Both the position numbers and the translations under genes were made by a program. Source: Burkholderia gladioli (GTDB lineage Bacteria; Pseudomonadota; Gammaproteobacteria; Burkholderiales; Burkholderiaceae). From it: 64,000 bases of DNA. Shown one piece after another: positions 1 to 7,841 of this stretch (positions are counted from its first letter, which is position 1; the number at the start of each line of letters is the position of its first letter). Location: the NCBI RefSeq assembly GCF_000959725.1, contig NZ_CP009323.1:4216001-4280000 (forward strand). Reading direction: 5' to 3'. Under the pieces are notes generated by a model. The model was given only the letters and a program-made list of their open reading frames with translations. It made no database searches and was not told where the DNA came from.

Positions 1-685
1 CGGCATCGCGCACGTCGACCACGCCGAACGCCAGCCTCGGCACCGCCGGCATCGCGCCATCGAGCAGCGCCTTCAGCAAGCCGATCGAACTCGAATAATC
101 CGCGCCCAGCACCGGGCCGAAGATCCCCACGGGATTCACCACCGCCAGCTCCAGCGCCCCGCCCTCGGTCTCGATGAAATCCCAGGCCGCGCGCTCGGCC
201 AGCGTCTTCGAGCGGATGTAGGGCGTGACGTCGGGCCCGGTCAGGTCGGTCCAGTCGCGTTCGGTGTAAATGGCCTCGCGCGCGCCGCGCCCGTAGCCGA
301 TCGCCGCGAACGACGAGGTCAGCACCACGCGCTTCACGCCCGCCTCGCGCGCGGCGCGCAGCACACGCAGGCTGCCGTCGCGAGCGGGCCGGACCAGCTC
401 GTCCTCGTCGCGCGGTGGGCCGCCCGGGAACGGCGAGGCGATGTGCAGCACGTATTCGCACTCGCGCATCGCCTCGGCCCAACCCTCGTCGCGCATCAGA
501 TCCGTGACGGCGAATTCCAGCCCTTCGTCGCTTTGCGCGCCGCCCGCCGCGATCATCGCCCTCACCATCGAGGCTCGATCAGGATCCCGAATCGTCGCCC
601 TTACCCGATATCCCTCGCGCAACAACTGCACGATCGCGTGCGCGCCCAGAAATCCCGATCCGCCTGTCACCAGCACCCGATTCAT
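1..685 (-). CDS. NAD(P)-dependent epimerase/dehydratase family protein, 3' end beyond window
   Basis: Extended short-chain dehydrogenase, probably a cytoplasmic NAD(P)-dependent reductase of the dihydroflavonol-reductase/aldehyde-reductase type. From the ATG at 685 a Rossmann loop GGSGFLGAH is seen at residues 8-16, a TSSF strand with the catalytic serine region, and the active-site pair in TPYIRSK (Tyr and Lys four apart). The frame is still open at base 1, so about 228 residues are visible and the C-terminal substrate domain is cut by the window edge. It is divergent from an HxlR regulator with about 115 bp between starts, which suggests control by that regulator. The substrate cannot be named from sequence. 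Confidence 0.85.
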   Translation of the reverse strand, partial: MNRVLVTGGSGFLGAHAIVQLLREGYRVRATIRDPDRASMVRAMIAAGGAQSDEGLEFAVTDLMRDEGWAEAMRECEYVLHIASPFPGGPPRDEDELVRPARDGSLRVLRAAREAGVKRVVLTSSFAAIGYGRGAREAIYTERDWTDLTGPDVTPYIRSKTLAERAAWDFIETEGGALELAVVNPVGIFGPVLGADYSSSIGLLKALLDGAMPAVPRLAFGVVDVRDA

Positions 686-799
686 CACGCTCCCTGTGGT
701 CCCGTTTCGATGCCGCGATACATGAAGTACGCGAGCTGCTAGCATCCATTCTCGATGTCGGGCAAATTCCCGCAAGTACGATGTTTCAAGATACCGAGT

Positions 800-1243
800 A
801 TGGAAAACCAGACCATTGAGCGGCTGGAAGGCACGGATTGCCCGGATACCTGCGTACCGCAGGCCCGGACCATCGCGCGTTTCCAGGCCAGCATCGAAGC
901 GGTGGCCGGCAAGTGGAAGATCGGCATTCTCTGCGCGCTGCTCGACGGCAAGCTGCGCTTCAGCGATCTGCGCCGCGCCCTGCCCGGCATCACCCAGCAC
1001 ATGCTGACGGTGCAATTGCGCGACCTCGAAGCCAACGGGCTGCTGACGCGCACCGTCCACGCCGAGGTGCCGCCGCGCGTGGAATATGCGTTGACGGCGG
1101 CCTCGCTGGCCCTGCTGCCCGTGTTCCGCTCGCTGCGCGACTGGGCCGAGATCCACGGCGATGCGCTGCTGGCACGCGGCGCCGAACCGAAAGCGCCGCG
1201 CAAGAACGCGGCGACACGGGAGAAAAAAGCGCGGCGGGATTAG
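800..1243 (+). CDS. HxlR-family transcriptional regulator
   Basis: Winged-helix DNA-binding protein of the HxlR/MarR-like class. The core reads KWKIGILCALLDGKLRFSDL, followed by the typical ITQHMLTVQLRDLEANGLLTR recognition-helix and wing region and a PPRVEYALT segment. I place the start at the ATG at 800 (MENQTIERL) rather than the in-frame ATG at 755, because the family normally begins only 20-35 residues before the helix-turn-helix. Two cysteines near the N-terminus (C14, C18) sit where redox-sensing HxlR proteins keep their sensor cysteine, so oxidant or electrophile sensing is possible but inferred. The C-terminus is a lysine/arginine-rich tail. Likely target: the divergent epimerase/dehydratase gene. 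Confidence 0.88.
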   Translation: MENQTIERLEGTDCPDTCVPQARTIARFQASIEAVAGKWKIGILCALLDGKLRFSDLRRALPGITQHMLTVQLRDLEANGLLTRTVHAEVPPRVEYALTAASLALLPVFRSLRDWAEIHGDALLARGAEPKAPRKNAATREKKARRD

Positions 1244-1292
1244 ACGGGGCGCCTCTGCGGGAGGGAAAACGCGGACCTCCCTGCCATCGGCA

Positions 1293-1754
1293 TCACTCCT
1301 CCCCGCCCTCCCCCGCCAGCCGCGCCGCCACGGCGACGATCACGGCCCGTTCATGCGCATCGAGATGATCGAGCAGATGGCGGCGCACCGCGCCCGCATG
1401 CACGGGCCGCGCCGCCGCGATTCGCTCGCGCCCTTCCACGGTGATGAGCACCAGCACGCCGCGCGCCTCGTCGGCCTGCCGGCGGACCACCAGTTCCCGC
1501 GCCTCCATGCGCGTGAGCTGATGCGAGAGCCGGCTTTTGTGCCAGCCCAGCGAGAAGGCGAGATCGCGTTGCGCGAGTTCGCCGCCGCCGAGGTCCTCGA
1601 GCCGCGACAGGATGCCGAAGTCGGCGCCCGACAAGCCCGTCTCGCGCTCGATCTCGGCGCCCACGCGCGCCAGCGCCTGTTCGCTCAGATGCTTCACCGC
1701 GCTCCAGACCGCCAGTTCGTCCGCCTGCAGGCGTGCCGTCGTTTTCTTACTCAT
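1293..1754 (-). CDS. MarR-family transcriptional regulator
   Basis: Protein of 153 residues with the MarR winged helix-turn-helix: LSGADFGILSRLED, then ELAQRDLAFSLGWHKSRLSHQLTRMEAREL as recognition helix region and the DEARGVLVLIT wing. Such proteins bind palindromic operators as dimers and are released by small phenolic or oxidising ligands. The gene overlaps the 3' end of the upstream SDR gene by 8 bp, so both are read as one mRNA, the regulator second. Two dyads with a CAGGTTG half-site and 6-bp spacer lie just before the SDR start and are the natural autoregulatory target. Confidence 0.9.
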   Translation of the reverse strand: MSKKTTARLQADELAVWSAVKHLSEQALARVGAEIERETGLSGADFGILSRLEDLGGGELAQRDLAFSLGWHKSRLSHQLTRMEARELVVRRQADEARGVLVLITVEGRERIAAARPVHAGAVRRHLLDHLDAHERAVIVAVAARLAGEGGEE

Positions 1755-2517
1755 AGTGCTTCACGGGAAAACGCCCCGCCATGGTGTCGAACATCGCACG
1801 ATAGCCGGCTTTCGCCGCCTCGAACGCAGCGCTCGCGGTCGGGCCGTAACCGACCTCGTCGGCGTCTCCCGCCACCAGGGCAGCGAACACGGCATCGCAG
1901 TAGACCTCGAGATCCACGCCATGCACGGCGCCCTCGCCCGCCAGCGAGGTGCGCACGGCAGGCGGAATCAGCTCGACCACCGAGCAGGCGGTGTGCCGCA
2001 AGGCGAAGCGCAGGTTCATCGTGTAGCTGTGCAAGGCGGCCTTGCTGGCGCTGTAGACAGGCGCGAACGGTTGCGGCACGTAGGCACCACCCGAGCTGAG
2101 GTTGACGATCGTCGCGACACGGCGCTCGCTCAACAGCAAGGGCAGCAGCAGATGGTTCAGGTGGATCGGCCCCGACAGCAGCGTGTCGATCTCGGTCTGG
2201 CGCTGCGCCCAGGGCGCGTCGTCCTCGGCCAGGCCTACCCGGCGCTGGATGCCGGCGTTGTTGATCAGCACGTTCAGCGCGGGCATCGACTCGCGCACTT
2301 GCGCGGCAAGCGCCTCTCGCGCGCAAGGATCGGCGATGTCGCTGGCCACGATATCCAGCCCCGGATGGTCGGCCGCCACGCGTTCGAGGCGGGCGCGATC
2401 GCGGCCGGTGATCGTGACGCGCGCGCCGCCTTCGAGAAAGCGCCGCGCAAGACCGAGACCGATGCCGGAGCCGCCACCGGTGATCAGGACACAGGCCGCT
2501 TCGATATCAATCGACAT
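1747..2517 (-). CDS. SDR-family oxidoreductase (DltE-like)
   Basis: Classical short-chain dehydrogenase of 256 residues, probably NADP-dependent. Seen: cofactor loop ITGGGSGIGLGLARRF at the N-terminus, NNAG at about residue 87, NLSSGGAYVP with the catalytic serine, and YSASKAAL with the catalytic Tyr/Lys pair. The family relatives are annotated as DltE-like oxidoreductases of unknown substrate. It is the first gene of a two-gene unit with the MarR regulator (8-bp overlap) and lies directly downstream of two MarR-type operator dyads. A role in detoxifying the ligand sensed by the regulator is an inference. Confidence 0.88.
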   Translation of the reverse strand: MSIDIEAACVLITGGGSGIGLGLARRFLEGGARVTITGRDRARLERVAADHPGLDIVASDIADPCAREALAAQVRESMPALNVLINNAGIQRRVGLAEDDAPWAQRQTEIDTLLSGPIHLNHLLLPLLLSERRVATIVNLSSGGAYVPQPFAPVYSASKAALHSYTMNLRFALRHTACSVVELIPPAVRTSLAGEGAVHGVDLEVYCDAVFAALVAGDADEVGYGPTASAAFEAAKAGYRAMFDTMAGRFPVKHYE

Positions 2518-2530
2518 GATGCTCTTCCTT

Positions 2531-2584
2531 CAGGTTGATACGACAACCTGAAATATAGAAACACCAGGTTGTCACGTCAACTCA
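2531..2584. promoter_or_regulatory. Tandem MarR-type operator dyads before the SDR-marR unit
   Basis: The first dyad is perfect: CAGGTTG at 2531-2537, six bases, CAACCTG at 2544-2550. A second copy of CAGGTTG at 2565-2571 is followed after six bases by the weaker half CAACTCA at 2578-2584. The TTG-N6-CAA core and 6-bp spacing fit MarR-family operators. The pair sits 14-67 bp before the start at 2517, so binding would block transcription of the SDR-marR unit. Confidence 0.7.
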
Positions 2585-2602
2585 AAATCCGGGGCTCGAC
2601 GA

Positions 2603-3544
2603 TCACGCCGGCGGCCAGCTCACGCCGGTCAGGCGCTCCGACTCGGCCCACAGCCTCGCCGCCACCTCGCGATCGAGCGCGGCTGCGCCGATCCTGGCCG
2701 GCCCGACCGGCCCGCGCAGCTCGAACACATGCCGTGGTCCGTAATACGCGCCGGGCCGCGCATCGAGCGAGGTCGCCGCGAACAGGGTGGGCAAGGCGCC
2801 GCTGGCGGCCGAATGCGAGATCAAGGGCCGCACGCCGGCCATCAGCGCCCGCGCGATCACCGCGCGACGCACCCCGCCCAGGTTCGGCCCGGCGCTTTGC
2901 AGACCGGTGCGCGCGAAACCGGGATGCGCCGAGGTGACTGTCAGCCCCCAGCCTCGCGCTTCGCTGCGCCGCTGCAACTCGAAGGCGAACAACTGCATCG
3001 CCAGCTTCGACTGCGCATAGGCTTGCCAAGGATCGTAGCGGCGCGTCCATTGCAGGTCGTCGAAGTGGATCGCCGCACGCAGGCGATGCGCGAGGCTGCC
3101 GACCACCACCACGCGCGGTGCCGCGGCACGGCGCAAGGCCGGCAGCAGCCGCGCGCTCAGCGCGAAATGGGAAAGGTAGTTGGTGCCGAACTGCAGCTCG
3201 AAACCGTCCGCCGTGGTGTGCCGCGTCGGCGGCGTCATCACGCCGGCGTTGTCGATCAGCAGGTCGATCGCCGCGTCGCCGGATTCGAACGGCTCGGCAA
3301 AGCGGCGGACCTGATCGAGACTGGCGAGATCCACGCGCCGGTATTCGACCTCGGCGCGCGGATGCGCGGCGCGAATCCGGCGCAAGGCCTCGGCACCCTT
3401 CGCATCGTCGCGCCCGGCCAGCAACACGCGAGCACCGGCACCGGCCAGGGCCAGCGCGGTTTCCAGGCCGATTCCGCCGGTCGCGCCCGTCACCAGCGCA
3501 AAACGGCCGCGCTGGTCGGGGATGTCGGAAACGCGCCAGCTCAT
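2603..3544 (-). CDS. SDR-family oxidoreductase (retinol dehydrogenase/WWOX-like)
   Basis: Short-chain dehydrogenase of 313 residues. Seen: VTGATGGIGLETALALA cofactor motif from about residue 17, RD after the second strand favouring NADP, DNAGVMTPP, VVGSLAHRL with the serine, and YAQSKLAMQLF with the catalytic Tyr/Lys. The long NYLSHFAL and GLTVTSAHPGF segments are typical of the retinol-dehydrogenase/protochlorophyllide-reductase-like branch. The start ATG at 3544 overlaps the stop of the upstream SDR gene as ATGA, so the two are translationally coupled. Substrate unknown; the unit is probably controlled by the TetR gene just upstream, which shares its operator. Confidence 0.88.
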   Translation of the reverse strand: MSWRVSDIPDQRGRFALVTGATGGIGLETALALAGAGARVLLAGRDDAKGAEALRRIRAAHPRAEVEYRRVDLASLDQVRRFAEPFESGDAAIDLLIDNAGVMTPPTRHTTADGFELQFGTNYLSHFALSARLLPALRRAAAPRVVVVGSLAHRLRAAIHFDDLQWTRRYDPWQAYAQSKLAMQLFAFELQRRSEARGWGLTVTSAHPGFARTGLQSAGPNLGGVRRAVIARALMAGVRPLISHSAASGALPTLFAATSLDARPGAYYGPRHVFELRGPVGPARIGAAALDREVAARLWAESERLTGVSWPPA

Positions 3545-4416
3545 TGCCGCCTCCGCAGCGCGTCGAGCCCTTCGGGCAGCTTCGCGTCGTCGAATTGCGT
3601 GGACAGCGTGGTCGCGCGCCAGCGCGCGGCCTCCTCGGCGCGCTCCGCCTCGGCCTGCTCGGCGACATACAGCGCATCGCCGCCGAGCAGCAGGCGCGCC
3701 GGTACGTCCTCGCGCCGCGACAGCTCGACGATCAGCGCCGCGATCCGCACCGGATCGCCGACCTCGTGCCCCGCGTAGGTGTCGAGCAGGGACAGCACCT
3801 GGCCCACCGAGGGCGCGTAGTCGGGCAGCAGGCCGTCGATACCCTGCCTGGCCTGCGCGGCCCAATCGGTGCGCATGCCGCCGGGTTCGAGCGTGCACAC
3901 GCGCACGCCGAACGGCGCGACTTCCTTGCCCAGCACATCGCTGAAGCCACCCACCGCCCACTTGGCGGCCTGGTAGGCGGACAGGCCGGCCGTCGAGCTG
4001 CGCCCGCCGACCGATGACACCTGGAAAACGTGGCCCGCGCGCTGCGCACGCATCACCGGCAAGGCCGCGCGCGTCAGATTGACGACGCCGAACAGGTTGG
4101 TCTCGACCTGGTCGCGGAAATCGGCCGGCGCCATCTGCTCGAACGGAGCGGTATGGCCGTAGCCGGCATTGTTGACCAGCACATCGAGACGGCCAAAGGT
4201 GCTGCGCGCGAGTTCGACGGCCCGCGCGGCGGCGGCCTCGTCGGTCACGTCGAGCTCGACCGGAAGCAGACGATCGCCATGTCGGCGCTGCAGATCCGCG
4301 AGCCGCGAGGGATCGCGCGCCCCGGCCACCAGCCGGTCCCCCGCCGCCAGCACCGCTTCCGAAATCGCGCGCCCAAGTCCTCGCGCGGCCCCCGTCACCA
4401 ACCAGACTTTCGACAT
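3541..4416 (-). CDS. SDR-family oxidoreductase
   Basis: Classical short-chain dehydrogenase of 291 residues. Motifs: VTGAARGLGRAISEAVL, GARDPSRL (basic residue after strand two, favouring NADP), NNAGYGHTAPFEQM, QVSSVGGRSSTAGLSAYQAAKWAVGG carrying Ser, Tyr and Lys, and LEPGGMRTDW. The branch is widely annotated only as SDR oxidoreductase. It leads a two-gene operon with the next SDR (ATGA overlap at 3541-3544). An 18-bp TetR-type operator at 4438-4455, 22 bp before this start, has a partner in front of the neighbouring tetR gene, so both should be co-repressed. Confidence 0.88.
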   Translation of the reverse strand: MSKVWLVTGAARGLGRAISEAVLAAGDRLVAGARDPSRLADLQRRHGDRLLPVELDVTDEAAAARAVELARSTFGRLDVLVNNAGYGHTAPFEQMAPADFRDQVETNLFGVVNLTRAALPVMRAQRAGHVFQVSSVGGRSSTAGLSAYQAAKWAVGGFSDVLGKEVAPFGVRVCTLEPGGMRTDWAAQARQGIDGLLPDYAPSVGQVLSLLDTYAGHEVGDPVRIAALIVELSRREDVPARLLLGGDALYVAEQAEAERAEEAARWRATTLSTQFDDAKLPEGLDALRRRQ

Positions 4417-4437
4417 ACCTGACTCCTTTCAATGAAA

Positions 4438-4455
4438 TGAATGATTACTCACTCA
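4438..4455. promoter_or_regulatory. TetR-type operator before the SDR pair
   Basis: Imperfect 18-bp dyad TGAATGA-N4-TCACTCA (one mismatch between arms). The same architecture, TGAGTGA-N4-TCAATCA, lies at 5145-5162 in front of the neighbouring tetR gene. Shared sequence and placement 22 bp before the SDR start at 4416 support a common operator. Confidence 0.65.
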
Positions 4456-4547
4456 TTAATAAGCGGGATACGAAGCCCGATCGCCTTCGTATCCCGCCAG
4501 ATTCCGTGACCGGCGGCGCAAGCATCCATCGCGCCGCCCTGCTGCCC

Positions 4548-5126
4548 TCAATGCGCCTGCAAGGCCGCCCAGACCGCCTGGAACCCGGCCTCGCGATAGG
4601 CTTCGTGCCGTCCCGGCTCCTGGGCGATGAAATCCATGGTGGTCTCCGCCATCGACGAGAACAGCGCACCGCAGAAAGCGAGCCGCTGCTCCTGCGGCAG
4701 ACCATCAGCGTTCGCCAGTTGCTCGCGGAAGATGTCGCGCACGGCGCAGAAGCCCTGCGCGCCGGCCACGCGATTGGCCTCCTCGATGCGCCCGCTGATA
4801 TCGAGCTGGCGCATCGCGCGCCTTGCATCGGGATCGGCGACGCCCCACGACACATACGCGTTCCAGGCATGCCGGGCACGTTGCTCGGCACTGCCCTCGA
4901 ACGGGAACTCGCCCATCATCGCGGTGCGCAGCCCGTCCTTCAGATGCAGGTACAAGGCATTGAGCAGCGCGTCCTTGCTCTCGAAATAGGTGAACACGGT
5001 GCCCTCGGCGACGCCCGCGAGTCGCGCGATACGCGCCGTGGTGGCGCTCGCGCCATGTTCGGCCAGCGCGCGCGCCGCGGCGTCGAGGATCGCTTCGTGT
5101 TTGTCGAGACTGCGGGGACGTGCCAA
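4548..5126 (-). CDS. TetR/AcrR-family transcriptional repressor
   Basis: TetR-type repressor of 192 residues from a TTG start at 5126 (MARPRSLDKHEAILDAA). I prefer this start over the in-frame TTG at 5159 because homologous proteins begin with this motif, a GGCGGCAAGG stretch precedes it, and the upstream TTG lies inside the operator. The helix-turn-helix is TTARIARLAGVAEGTVFTYF with ESKDALL after it; the rest is a helical ligand domain with no recognisable specificity. Predicted to repress itself and the SDR pair at 2603-4416 through two matching dyads. Confidence 0.87.
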   Translation of the reverse strand: MARPRSLDKHEAILDAAARALAEHGASATTARIARLAGVAEGTVFTYFESKDALLNALYLHLKDGLRTAMMGEFPFEGSAEQRARHAWNAYVSWGVADPDARRAMRQLDISGRIEEANRVAGAQGFCAVRDIFREQLANADGLPQEQRLAFCGALFSSMAETTMDFIAQEPGRHEAYREAGFQAVWAALQAH

Positions 5127-5144
5127 AACCTTGCCGCCTTTAAA

Positions 5145-5162
5145 TGAGTGATTGCTCAATCA
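5145..5162. promoter_or_regulatory. TetR-type operator before tetR
   Basis: 18-bp dyad TGAGTGA-N4-TCAATCA with one arm mismatch, starting 19 bp before the chosen TTG start of the tetR gene. It matches the dyad at 4438-4455 in arm sequence and spacing, so autoregulation together with control of the SDR operon is the simplest reading. Confidence 0.65.
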
Positions 5163-5277
5163 TAGAGATCGGCGCTTTCGCGCGCAAGCGAAAATTCTCC
5201 CCTTCATTCATCGGAACAATCAGGCCGGATACGCCGGCGCCGCGCTCGCCATGACGGCTCGCGCGGCGCCGGTTCGC

Positions 5278-6168
5278 TCAGGCGGCGAGCCGCGCGAGCA
5301 GTTCGCCGAGTTGCGCGGTGCCGATCTCCGCCAACGGTTGCAGCGGCAGGCGCGGCTCGCCCGCCTCGAAGCCCTGCACGCGCAGCCCTGCCTTGATGGT
5401 GGTCGGCAGGCCGCCCTTCAGGATGAAGTCGAGCAGCGGCAGTTGGCGGTAGAACAGCTCGCGGGCCCGCGCGAGTTCCCCCGCCTGCACGGCCTGGTAG
5501 AGCGCCAGCGTCAGTTGCGGAATCAGGTTCGGCGCGGCCGTGCACCAGCCCGTCGCGCCGGCGCAGAACGCCTCCAGCGCGAGCGGATTGCTGCCGTTAT
5601 AGAACGGGATGGTGTCGTCCGAGATCTGGCGCAGCGCATGCATGCGCTGGATGTCGCCGCTGCTCTCCTTGACCATCGTCACGTTGCCGATCTCGCGTAC
5701 CAGCCGCGCGATGAAGGCCGGCTGCATGTCGATGCCGCTGGTGGCCGGGTTGTTGTAGACCATCACCGGAATGCCGATCGCCTCGGCGATGCTCGCGTAG
5801 TGACGGAAGATCTCGGCCTCGCCGAGCCTCCAGTACGAGATCGGCAGCACCATCACCGCGTCGGCGCCGGCCTGCTCGGCGAAGCGCGCGCGCCGCACCG
5901 CGTTGCGCGTGGTCAGGTCGGAGATGCCGACCACCACCGGCACGCGCCGCGCCACCTGGGCGATCGAGGCCTCGGCGGCCTGGTCCCATTCCTCGTCGTC
6001 GAGATAGGCGCTTTCGCCGGTGCTGCCGAGCGGCGCGATCGCGTGCACGCCGGCCGCGATCAGCCGTTCGATGCCGGCGCGCAAGGCGGCGCTGTCGATG
6101 CCGCCGGTCTGCCGGTCGAACGGCGTGACCGGGTACGCGATGATGCCCTTGAATAATTGCGATGCCAT
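5278..6168 (-). CDS. Dihydrodipicolinate synthase/N-acetylneuraminate lyase family protein
   Basis: TIM-barrel class I aldolase/lyase of 296 residues that would use a Schiff-base lysine to form or cleave a 2-keto acid. Seen: PLGSTGESAYL (GxxGE motif, residues 46-55), VYNNPATSG with Tyr138, and VKESSGD with the Schiff-base Lys167. Length is normal for the family. True DapA is usually housekeeping; here the gene sits 65 bp downstream of a class II aldolase gene on the same strand and divergent from an XRE-cupin regulator, so a catabolic keto-acid aldolase or dehydratase is more likely than lysine biosynthesis. The substrate is not readable from the sequence. Confidence 0.85.
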   Translation of the reverse strand: MASQLFKGIIAYPVTPFDRQTGGIDSAALRAGIERLIAAGVHAIAPLGSTGESAYLDDEEWDQAAEASIAQVARRVPVVVGISDLTTRNAVRRARFAEQAGADAVMVLPISYWRLGEAEIFRHYASIAEAIGIPVMVYNNPATSGIDMQPAFIARLVREIGNVTMVKESSGDIQRMHALRQISDDTIPFYNGSNPLALEAFCAGATGWCTAAPNLIPQLTLALYQAVQAGELARARELFYRQLPLLDFILKGGLPTTIKAGLRVQGFEAGEPRLPLQPLAEIGTAQLGELLARLAA

Positions 6169-6233
6169 CTGCGGGTTCCTCGTTGGGAGTGCTACTTAAT
6201 GAAGTGAGAAAAAATGCGATCCAGCGTCCCGGC

Positions 6234-7016
6234 TCAGGCCAGGCAGTCGCGATGCGCGCGCAGGGCGCGGCGCGCGTAATAGTCGAAGGTGACGGCATGG
6301 CGCTTGGGCGTGGTGATCCAGTCGTGCGCCTCCTTGGCCAGCGCCTCGGGAATCGGCCGGATCGTCCCGGCGGCCTGCGCCAGCAATTGCAGGCGCGCCG
6401 CGCGCTCCATCAGCAGCGCCAGCACGCAGGCCTCCTCAATGGTCTTGCCGGTCACCAGCATGCCGTGATGGGCCAGCAGCACGGCGCGCTTGTCGCCGAG
6501 CGCGGCCGAGATGATCTCGCCTTCCTCGTTGCCGACCGGCACGCCGGGCCAGGTCTCGAGGAAGGCGCAGTCGTCGTGCAGCGGGCACATGTCCATGTGC
6601 GAGACCGCCAGCGGCAGCTCCAGCATCGACAGCGCCGAGACGTGCACGGGATGGGTGTGGATGATGCAGTTGACATCGGGCCGCGCGCGATAGATCCAGG
6701 TATGGAAGCGGTTGGCCGGGTTCGGGATGCCCTCGCCGCCGATCGTCTTCAGGTCCTGGTCGACCAGCAGCAGGTTCTGCTCGGTGATCTCGTCGAAGCC
6801 CTGCCCGAAGGGCTGGGTGTAATAGGTGTCGCGATCCTCGGCGCGCGCGGTGATCTGGCCCGCGAGCCCCGAATCGTGGCCGCCATCAAATAGAATGCGG
6901 CAGGTCAGTGCCAGTTTCTGTCGAGGCGACCAGTCGCGCGACGACAGCGCGGTATCGAGTTGCCGGTGCGAGCGGGCGACCAGCTCGGACTTCGACAAGT
7001 GCAGCGTTTCAGGCAT
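6234..7016 (-). CDS. Class II aldolase/adducin family protein
   Basis: Metal-dependent aldolase-fold protein of 260 residues. The zinc ligands are expected in IIHTHPVHVSAL and in LLAHHGMLVTG, both present; an acidic residue in GNEEGEI may act as general base. The start is the ATG at 7016 (MPETLHLSK), which has a good AGGAGA ribosome site; the longer frame upstream runs into the regulator's promoter. Family members cleave sugar phosphates such as fuculose-phosphate or act as decarboxylases. The partner DapA-like gene 65 bp downstream suggests a two-step catabolic unit, under the divergent XRE-cupin regulator. Confidence 0.85.
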   Translation of the reverse strand: MPETLHLSKSELVARSHRQLDTALSSRDWSPRQKLALTCRILFDGGHDSGLAGQITARAEDRDTYYTQPFGQGFDEITEQNLLLVDQDLKTIGGEGIPNPANRFHTWIYRARPDVNCIIHTHPVHVSALSMLELPLAVSHMDMCPLHDDCAFLETWPGVPVGNEEGEIISAALGDKRAVLLAHHGMLVTGKTIEEACVLALLMERAARLQLLAQAAGTIRPIPEALAKEAHDWITTPKRHAVTFDYYARRALRAHRDCLA

Positions 7017-7107
7017 TCCGTTTCTCCTGGTTGAGCGGCCGTGGCAGCGGCGGACATCGGGTGATCGAGAGCAAGGACAAGTCGTCGAGTACACGACGGG
7101 CAGTATA

Positions 7108-7122
7108 TGACACGACGTGTCA
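7108..7122. promoter_or_regulatory. Perfect palindromic operator between aldolase and XRE-cupin genes
   Basis: Perfect odd palindrome TGACACG-A-CGTGTCA, 15 bp, in the divergent region between the class II aldolase (start 7016) and the XRE-cupin regulator (start 7154). Position and symmetry point to the binding site of the regulator, controlling both directions. Confidence 0.7.
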
Positions 7123-7153
7123 TTTGATGCCGGATTTTTTTGGAGAGATACGC

Positions 7154-7732
7154 GTGGGCGCCATTCGCCTGAAGTTGTTGCGCAAGCAGCTTGGTTTGAG
7201 CCTGCAGGACCTGGCCGAGCGCGCCGGCCTGACCAAGAGCTACCTGTCGAAGGTCGAGCGCGGCCTGAGCACGCCCTCGGTGGCGGTCGCGATGCAACTG
7301 GCCACCGCCCTGCATGTGGAGGTCGGCCAGTTGTTCGCGTCCGACGAGGACGAGAAGGCGATCACGGTGGTGCGCGCCGGCGAGCGGATCCGCGTGGGCG
7401 GCGGCAGCGAGGACGGCGCCTCGGCCGGCTACGAGGTGATCGCCGCCGAGGCGGGACGCAAGCGCCTGCTGCCCTTCATGCTGCAGCCCCGACATGATTT
7501 CTCGTCCTCGGAGTTCCGCGAGCACGCGGGCGAGGAATTCCTGTTCGTGCACAGCGGCAGGATCGAGATCGATTTCGCCTCGCAGAAGGTCACGCTCGGC
7601 ACCGGCGACGCGGTGTATTTCAATGCGCAGGTGCCACATCGGATCCGCTCGCTGGGCGCGAGGACAGCGCAGGTGCTGCTGGTGATCAGCGGCGACGAAC
7701 TGTCGGCCGCGGAACAGCACGCGGCCGACTGA
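7154..7732 (+). CDS. XRE-family regulator with C-terminal cupin domain
   Basis: Transcriptional regulator of 192 residues with an N-terminal XRE helix-turn-helix (LGLSLQDLAERAGLTKSYLS, then KVERGLSTPS) and a C-terminal cupin barrel (EFREHAGEEFLFVHSGRIEI, GDAVYFNAQVPHRI) that would bind a small effector. I choose the GTG at 7154 because GGAGAG lies at the proper distance before it; an in-frame ATG at 7127 lacks such a site and lies next to the palindrome. Members of this class, such as PuuR-like proteins, repress divergent catabolic operons. The 15-bp palindrome upstream is the likely operator. Confidence 0.88.
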   Translation: MGAIRLKLLRKQLGLSLQDLAERAGLTKSYLSKVERGLSTPSVAVAMQLATALHVEVGQLFASDEDEKAITVVRAGERIRVGGGSEDGASAGYEVIAAEAGRKRLLPFMLQPRHDFSSSEFREHAGEEFLFVHSGRIEIDFASQKVTLGTGDAVYFNAQVPHRIRSLGARTAQVLLVISGDELSAAEQHAAD

Positions 7733-7733
7733 G

Positions 7734-7832
7734 CCGCTGCCGGCCTTCTCCTGCTTCGACGTGATCAAGGCGCCGCGCGTGGACGAGGACATCGCGCGCC
7801 TGCGCGAGCACCTGGCGCGCGTGGCCGCCTGA
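7734..7832 (+). pseudogene. Possible C-terminal gene remnant
   Basis: Directly after the XRE-cupin stop a short stretch in another frame reads like a protein C-terminus (AFSCFDVIKAPRVDED, then IARLREHLARVAA) and ends at TGA 7830-7832. It has no start codon or ribosome site of its own. It may be the end of a gene lost by deletion, but chance cannot be excluded at this length. No family is recognised. Confidence 0.25.
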
Positions 7833-7841
7833 GCGGCGCGT

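Noticed and set aside
2603..4432. One 609-residue frame over both SDR genes
   Set aside because: The last 313 residues are the real downstream SDR; the first half is an out-of-frame, Arg/Ala-rich reading of the upstream SDR, which has its own ATGA-coupled start and complete motifs.
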